Shown here piece by piece: positions 59,181 through 64,000 of a stretch of 64,000 nucleotides of DNA. This DNA is from Verrucomicrobia bacterium LW23 (GTDB lineage Bacteria > Verrucomicrobiota > Verrucomicrobiia > Methylacidiphilales > UBA1321). The DNA is taken from the NCBI GenBank assembly GCA_003054695.1, contig QAZA01000039.1:124001-188000 (forward strand). The letters run 5' to 3'. Each line of letters starts with the position of its first letter. The stretch's first letter is position 1. Below the pieces are notes generated by a model. It saw only the letters and a list, made by a program, of their open reading frames with translations, was not told where the DNA came from and did not search any database. Position numbers and translations under genes: made by a program.

Positions 59181-60275
59181 TTACCCCTTGGCCAGGGATC
59201 CGTCCTTCTCCATCTCCGTCAGCTGTTCTTCCAGGGCGGAGGTCATCAGCGCTTCGGTCATCTCGTCTATGTCGCCTTCCATGACTTCCGTGAGGTTGTA
59301 AAGGGTGAGATTGACGCGGTGGTCCGTGACGCGGTTTTGGGGGAAGTTGTAGGTGCGGATCTTCTCGTTGCGACCGCCGCCGCCGATCTGGTTGCGGCGG
59401 TTGGCGGCGTACTGCGCGTTTTCGTCCTCCTGCTTTTTCTCCAGCAGGCGGCTGCGCAGAATGCTGAGGGCGCGCTCCTTGTTCTTGAGCTGGCTGCGGC
59501 CGTCCTGGCATCGCACAATCAGGCCGGTGGGGATGTGCAAAATCTGCACGGCGCTGTCCGTGGTGTTGACGCCCTGGCCGCCCGGGCCGCCCGCGCGGCA
59601 CACTTCAATGCGCAGGTCGTCGTTTTTGATGACCAGGTCCACCTCCTTGGCCTCCGGCAGCACGGCCACGGTGGCGGTGCTGGTGTGGATGCGGCCCTGC
59701 GCCTCCGTGGCAGGCACGCGCTGCACGCGGTGCACGCCGCTCTCGTAGCGCATTTTTTTGAAGACGTCCTGGCCCGAGATCAGCAAAATCACTTCCTTGA
59801 GCCCGCCCAGTTCGCCCGGGCTGGCGTCCATGGTCTCCACCTTCCAGCCCTCGCGCTCGGCGTAGCGGGTGTACATGCGGCACAGGTCGGCGGCAAACAG
59901 GCCGGCCTCGCTGCCGCCGGTGCCGCCGCGGATTTCCAGCATGGTGTTGCGGGAGTCGTTCTCGTCGGGCGGCACGATGGTGAAGCGGGCCTCCTGCGTG
60001 GCTTTCTCCAGCAGCGGGGTCAGGCGCGCCAGCTCTTCTTCGGCCATGGCGGACATTTCAGGGTCCTTGGAGGAGAGGAGTTCTTCGGCCTCGGCCTTCT
60101 CGGCCGTCAGCTTTTCCCAGTTGGCAAACTTGGCAAGGGCCTCCTTGGTGCGGGCGTGCTCGCGGGTGACTTCCTGGGCGCGTTTCTGGTCGTTAAACAG
60201 GTCGGGATTCTCCAGCTCTTTTTCCAGCTCGGCAAACCGACGGCGAAAACGCTCGATGTGGGGTTTCAGGTCCAT
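59181..60275 (-). CDS. prfA: Peptide chain release factor 1
   Basis: 364 residues. The GGQ motif is present (CRAGGPGGQGVNTTDSAV) and the stop-codon recognition tripeptide is PAT (VQRVPATEAQGR), which marks RF1 (UAA/UAG) rather than RF2. Other family segments: RDTMLEIRGGTGGSEA-like NTMLEIRGGTGGSEAGLFA. It lies 181 bases downstream of rpmE, the usual bacterial arrangement. Confidence 0.98.
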   Translation of the reverse strand: MDLKPHIERFRRRFAELEKELENPDLFNDQKRAQEVTREHARTKEALAKFANWEKLTAEKAEAEELLSSKDPEMSAMAEEELARLTPLLEKATQEARFTIVPPDENDSRNTMLEIRGGTGGSEAGLFAADLCRMYTRYAEREGWKVETMDASPGELGGLKEVILLISGQDVFKKMRYESGVHRVQRVPATEAQGRIHTSTATVAVLPEAKEVDLVIKNDDLRIEVCRAGGPGGQGVNTTDSAVQILHIPTGLIVRCQDGRSQLKNKERALSILRSRLLEKKQEDENAQYAANRRNQIGGGGRNEKIRTYNFPQNRVTDHRVNLTLYNLTEVMEGDIDEMTEALMTSALEEQLTEMEKDGSLAKG

Positions 60276-60456
60276 AACGTTAATTCAGTATCGGGTTGGG
60301 GGAATCAGAAGAAGTTGGTGAAGAAAGGGTTACAGAGAAAGTCGAGAGACCGCCGCCGGCGGTAAAGCGCGGCGCGGATGAAAAAACGACAAAAGGGCGA
60401 CCCGGGCCGCGCGTGGTGGCGGCACAGATCACCCTTAGGCGATAACTGCTCGAAAT

Positions 60457-60684
60457 CTACTTGCCCTTTTTGGCACCGACCAGGCGGGTCGTGCCGAAGC
60501 GGCGGGAGAACTTCTCCACGCGGCCCGCGGTGTCGACAAACTTTTGCTGGCCCGTAAAGAACGGGTGGCAGGCGGCGCAAATACCGATGCGCAGGTTTTC
60601 CCGGGTAGAACCGGTCTGGTAGACGTGACCGCACGCGCAGGTAATCGTCGTGGGGTTATAGTCGGGATGGGTGTTCGCTTTCAT
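60457..60684 (-). CDS. rpmE: 50S ribosomal protein L31
   Basis: 75 residues. Zinc-binding cysteines are kept (TCACGHVY and CAACHPFFTG), so this is the zinc (C+) form. PFFTGQQKFVDTAGRVEKF is the family signature. ATG at 60684; an extra eight residues upstream are possible but weaker. Confidence 0.97.
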   Translation of the reverse strand: MKANTHPDYNPTTITCACGHVYQTGSTRENLRIGICAACHPFFTGQQKFVDTAGRVEKFSRRFGTTRLVGAKKGK

Positions 60685-60858
60685 GGTCGTCGTGTCGGTC
60701 GAAGTCAAAAAATGGAAGGTACACTATAGGCGCGGCGTTGTATCGGGTGCAAGATGTTTTTTAAGGAAAAATGCATAAAGGGGAGGGAAGGGGGGCAGCG
60801 CTTGCCATTCTTTCGCCATTGACCGCCAGCCGGGGACCGGCACAATGAGGGGCAACCT

Positions 60859-61878
60859 ATGAAAGTCGCCGTCTTCGACACGCATAAGTACGAGCGCGCC
60901 ACGCTTACGGCGCAGAATGAAGGCACAGGGCACGAACTCGTGTTCTTTGAGGAAAAACTCAAGCCCGGAACCGCCGTGCTGGCCACCGGTTGCCAGGCCG
61001 TTACGGCGTTTGTGAACGATCGCCTGACGCGGGAAACCATTGCCACGCTGCACGGGCTGGGCGTCAGAATCATCGCCATGCGATGCGCCGGCTACAACAA
61101 CGTGGACCTGGAGGCGGCGGCCGACCTGGACATGCCCGTGGTGCGCGTGCCGGAGTACTCCCCCTACGCGGTGGCGGAGCACGCGGTAACCCTGCTGATG
61201 GCGCTGAACCGCAAGATCACCCGCGCCTGCAGCCGCGTGCACGACAACAACTTCTCCCTGGACGGCCTGGTGGGCTTTGACGTGCACGGCAAAACGGTAG
61301 GCGTGCTGGGCACAGGCAAGATCGGCCTGTGTTTTGCCCGCATCATGAAGGGCTTCGGCACGCGCATTCTTGCATACGATGCCTTTCCACGCCAACAGCT
61401 TGCGGATGAAATTGGCTTTGAGTACGCGCCGCTGGACAAAGTGCTGGCCCAGTCGGACATCGTCTCCCTCCACGTGCCGCTGCTGCCCGATACTCTGCAC
61501 CTTATTGATGAAGCGGCCATCGCCAAGATGAAGCATGGCGCCTACCTCATTAACACCAGCCGCGGCCCGCTTGTGGACGCAAAGGCGCTGATAGGCGGCC
61601 TGAAAACCGGACAAATCGGCGCCGCCGGCCTGGACGTGTACGAGGAAGAAGAGCACCTCTTCTTCCGCGACCTGAGCGACAAGATTTTGCAGGACGACGT
61701 GCTGGCTCGGTTGCTCTCCTTTACCAACGTCATCGTCACCAGCCACCAGGCGTTCCTCACCATCGACGCCCTCAACAACATCGCCTCCACCACCTGGGCC
61801 AATCTCGCCGCTTTTGAAAGAGGCGAGCCCCTCAAGAACGAGGTGCTGGACGTAAAGAAGAAGCGGGCATCGGCGTAG
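60859..61878 (+). CDS. ldhA: D-2-hydroxyacid dehydrogenase (D-lactate dehydrogenase type)
   Basis: 339 residues. Rossmann GVLGTGKIG, the catalytic Arg in NTSRGPLVD, Glu in LDVYEEEE and His in VTSHQAFLT. RCAGYNNVDL matches the D-LDH (LdhA) subfamily closely. Reduces pyruvate to D-lactate with NADH in fermentation. Divergent from rpmE, with an ATG just downstream of a short gap. Confidence 0.93.
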   Translation: MKVAVFDTHKYERATLTAQNEGTGHELVFFEEKLKPGTAVLATGCQAVTAFVNDRLTRETIATLHGLGVRIIAMRCAGYNNVDLEAAADLDMPVVRVPEYSPYAVAEHAVTLLMALNRKITRACSRVHDNNFSLDGLVGFDVHGKTVGVLGTGKIGLCFARIMKGFGTRILAYDAFPRQQLADEIGFEYAPLDKVLAQSDIVSLHVPLLPDTLHLIDEAAIAKMKHGAYLINTSRGPLVDAKALIGGLKTGQIGAAGLDVYEEEEHLFFRDLSDKILQDDVLARLLSFTNVIVTSHQAFLTIDALNNIASTTWANLAAFERGEPLKNEVLDVKKKRASA

Positions 61879-61989
61879 GGTGCGCCGGACGCGGAATACG
61901 GGGAGGGCACTGACGACGCGAAGCGCCGTGACACGCAGCACACATCATTCGCGTTGCTTATCCCCGAATTTCCGCTACTATGCGGGAAA

Positions 61990-63765
61990 ATGCAGTCTCG
62001 GTCCTCCATCCCGTGCGCCCAGGTCGCACCAGCACCGGCACCCGCTCCGGCGGGGGCGCTTGGCCTTGCGCTCGCTCTTGCCCTCGCCCTTGCCGGCCTG
62101 CTTGCCCCGGACACTGCCCGCGCGCAGGATCTGGACGACGAGCCGGCGGCGCAGCAACGCGGGGGAGGGATGGACTCCGACGCGCCGCTCGGGCCGCCCA
62201 CGCCACCGGCCGAGTGGCATCGCAAGGAGAGCGTGGACCGCCAGTTTATGGTGGAGAGCCAGGACACCCGCGCCAATCTGCTGCTGATGGAAGCGGCGGA
62301 GGAGTTCCATGGCAAAGCACAGGCTTTTCTGGATCTGCCCAAGCCCTGGCGCCACCGCGTGTACATCCAGGCCAACAAAATCGACGACATCTCCGAGTAC
62401 CGCCCGGCGGTTATCGCGGCGGGGCTCAGCCGCGGCTTGCTGCAGTTTAAGGTGGCCATGTGGTACCCGGCGCCGCAGGCCAAGGAGGAGCTGCTGCGCG
62501 CCCTGGCCACCATCTTTATTTACGAGAAGCTGCTCTCCGCCCGCAGCACCTGGCAGCAGGGCGAGGTGCTGCCGCCCCTGCCCCTGTGGCTGACGGAGGG
62601 CGTGCTGCAAAATCTCCTCGATGGCTCTCACCGCCAGTTTTACCAGATCGTCAACCACGGCTACAGCAACAGCCGCGCGCCAAAGCTGGAGACGATCGCC
62701 GCCTGGACGAGCCTGAGCGACGACCCCGTTTACCGCATCTGGCAGCAGGCGTTCAGCTACTACCTGGTCAACATGATCCACAAGGGGCACATGCAAGGCA
62801 CCCTGCCGGACTGGCTGGCGGCCGGCGCCAATCTCTCGCCGGCCGCCGCACCGCCCAGCACGGCGACCACGCCGACGCTGGCCCCAGCCCCGGCAACTCC
62901 CCCCGCCGCGCCGGAGGGGGAGGCCGCACCTGCCCCCGCTCTGGCTCCGCCCGCCGCGCCTCCCTCTGGCGCGCCCTACCCGCGCCTGGCCTCCGAGCAG
63001 GAGTGGGAGAAGCTGCTCATCAAAGCCGACGACCTGAGCAAGGAGATCGTCTACACGTTTGAGGAGACCGCCTACGCGCTTGCCCTGGCGGAGAATATGG
63101 ACCTGGAAGACATGGTACCCATCCCCGGCGCCGCGCCCGACCCCGCCCGCCTGGCCGCCGCCGAGCAGGCCCAAAAGGAGGCCGCAAAGGCCGCATCCGC
63201 GCCGTCCGTACCCACGGCCGTCATCAACCCCAAAACCGGCAAAGTCTACGCGTTGCCGGAGGGCATGCGCCCCATCACCTCCATGCCCGGCAAAGGCAAG
63301 CACAAAAAGGACGACGGCATCCCCAGGGAGAAGAAGACCATCAGCGTGCGCATCGATTCCCTCGCCTCGCGCCGCGGCCACCCGGGCCTGCCCAAAGCGC
63401 TCAACGGCAAGATCGCCGAGCTGACCAGCCTGGAACTTCGCGCCCATTTTGCGTGGCGCCCCGTCATCGCCATCTACCGCCAGGCGCTGATTAACCTGGC
63501 GCACGAGAACGCCAGGCCCTCGTACGAGAGCCTCATTACCAGCGCCAACAACGCCCGCAAACAGCTCACCGCCTTTCGCGACAAAGTGAGCGATTACATG
63601 AACTGGTACATCGTGCGCGGCCCCGTCAGCTCCGCCGAGGTCGCCGGCGAAACGTTCGCCGACTACGTGCACATGCGCCAGCAGCTGGAGAAAGAAGAAA
63701 AGACCTCCCCCGAACCAACGCGCCGCATGATCCGCCGCCTGCTGGGGCCGAATGCCAAGTGGTAG
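61990..63765 (+). CDS. Exported protein, possible degenerate peptidase-MA-like fold
   Basis: 591 residues with a hydrophobic Ala/Leu-rich leader (GALGLALALALALAGLLAP, cut near ARAQDL). A region near 190-215 reads PLPLWLTEGVLQNLL, like the WLxEG strand of gluzincin-like peptidases, but the upstream position where HExxH would be is RALATIFIYEKLL, so no zinc site is visible. A Pro/Ala linker (about 285-330) and a basic C-terminal half follow (SIPS…LRAHFAWRPVIAIYRQALINL). Function unknown. Confidence 0.72.
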   Translation: MQSRSSIPCAQVAPAPAPAPAGALGLALALALALAGLLAPDTARAQDLDDEPAAQQRGGGMDSDAPLGPPTPPAEWHRKESVDRQFMVESQDTRANLLLMEAAEEFHGKAQAFLDLPKPWRHRVYIQANKIDDISEYRPAVIAAGLSRGLLQFKVAMWYPAPQAKEELLRALATIFIYEKLLSARSTWQQGEVLPPLPLWLTEGVLQNLLDGSHRQFYQIVNHGYSNSRAPKLETIAAWTSLSDDPVYRIWQQAFSYYLVNMIHKGHMQGTLPDWLAAGANLSPAAAPPSTATTPTLAPAPATPPAAPEGEAAPAPALAPPAAPPSGAPYPRLASEQEWEKLLIKADDLSKEIVYTFEETAYALALAENMDLEDMVPIPGAAPDPARLAAAEQAQKEAAKAASAPSVPTAVINPKTGKVYALPEGMRPITSMPGKGKHKKDDGIPREKKTISVRIDSLASRRGHPGLPKALNGKIAELTSLELRAHFAWRPVIAIYRQALINLAHENARPSYESLITSANNARKQLTAFRDKVSDYMNWYIVRGPVSSAEVAGETFADYVHMRQQLEKEEKTSPEPTRRMIRRLLGPNAKW

Positions 63766-63878
63766 GGGACGGCAGAAAGAGACGAAGTTTCCAGCACGGC
63801 GCTTATCGCCTTAACGCCTTATCGCTTTACATTACCCAGGCTCATCGTAAAGACGAATAAGAACTACCCATTACCACA

Positions 63879-64000
63879 ATGAGAGAGCCCTCCATGAGGC
63901 GGCTGGCGTGGATCTGCATCGGCGCCGTTTTCCTGGGCTGCGTGGCATTGGCCTACGCCATTCCGCATCGCTACCCTGTCCCGACCGATGTCGCGCTGAT
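63879..64000 (+). CDS. Start of an exported protein (truncated by window edge)
   Basis: The open frame starts at ATG 63879 (or the ATG at 63894) and runs off the window end. The first ~25 residues are a signal peptide or membrane anchor (RRLAWICIGAVFLGCVALAYA). Only about 40 residues are visible, so the family is not determined. Confidence 0.5.
   Translation, partial: MREPSMRRLAWICIGAVFLGCVALAYAIPHRYPVPTDVAL

Noticed and set aside
61978-63672. A 564-codon antisense frame opposite the exported protein at 62-63.8 kb
   Set aside because: No motifs and extreme Gly/Arg content; the plus-strand frame begins with a good signal peptide.
1-64000. Prophage, integrative element or plasmid segment
   Set aside because: No integrase, transposase, capsid, terminase, relaxase or replication gene was found, and core genes (purE/K, tyrA, prfA, rpmE, folK) are spread across the window.

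Overview
This is a 64 kb, GC-rich, gene-dense bacterial chromosome segment with no rRNA, tRNA, CRISPR array, integrase or transposase that I can recognise. The best taxonomic guess is Verrucomicrobiota (Opitutae-like). The grounds are the gene style (long Ala/Pro-rich linkers, RCC1, LamG and YfhO-like proteins, stand-alone receivers) and many intergenic inverted repeats built from 'cacaaagacacgaag'-type words, which I associate with that superphylum. This is inference; no marker gene here was placed phylogenetically.

Layout. 0.7-10 kb: a DUF4388 protein, translationally coupled purE-purK, a giant soluble protease with two AAA+ modules, a receiver-like domain and an FtsH-type M41 peptidase in one chain, and a secreted RCC1-repeat protein. 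10-20 kb: a YhaM-like OB/HD exonuclease, tyrA, and a signalling/surface-polysaccharide block (processive GT2, two single-domain receivers, a flippase-like protein, a non-RD Ser/Thr kinase). 20.4-28.7 kb: a nitrate/nitrite assimilation operon (Tat-exported binding protein, permease, two ATPases, a CysJ-type diflavin reductase, a siroheme nitrite reductase) with a plausible sigma-54 promoter in front and no nitrate reductase in the window. 29-35 kb: ABC exporter, rhodanese, a phosphotransacetylase split into two genes, a Flp-like pilin. 35-45 kb: ketoacyl synthase plus ACP, an FMN reductase, a BatA/vWA membrane protein, and a single frame fusing a tyrosine phosphatase, an RpiB-like domain and serine hydroxymethyltransferase. 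45-56 kb: YfhO-like protein, PAP2 phosphatase, folK, a PhyH-like oxygenase, a serine hydrolase and a polytopic membrane protein. 56-64 kb: membrane regulator and ECF sigma pair, prfA, rpmE, a D-lactate dehydrogenase-type enzyme, an exported protein of unknown function, and the start of another exported protein at the window edge.

Two things stand out. First, gene fusions and splits that I do not recognise as standard architectures: the Clp-like/receiver/FtsH chain, the phosphatase/RpiB/SHMT chain, and the reordered two-gene Pta. Second, almost every intergenic gap above 250 bp carries dispersed inverted repeats of several families, some nested inside each other. A small GGGAC/GTCCC palindrome family has also entered coding sequence in frame (nirA and the vWA gene). 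Most of the rest is ordinary housekeeping or core metabolism.
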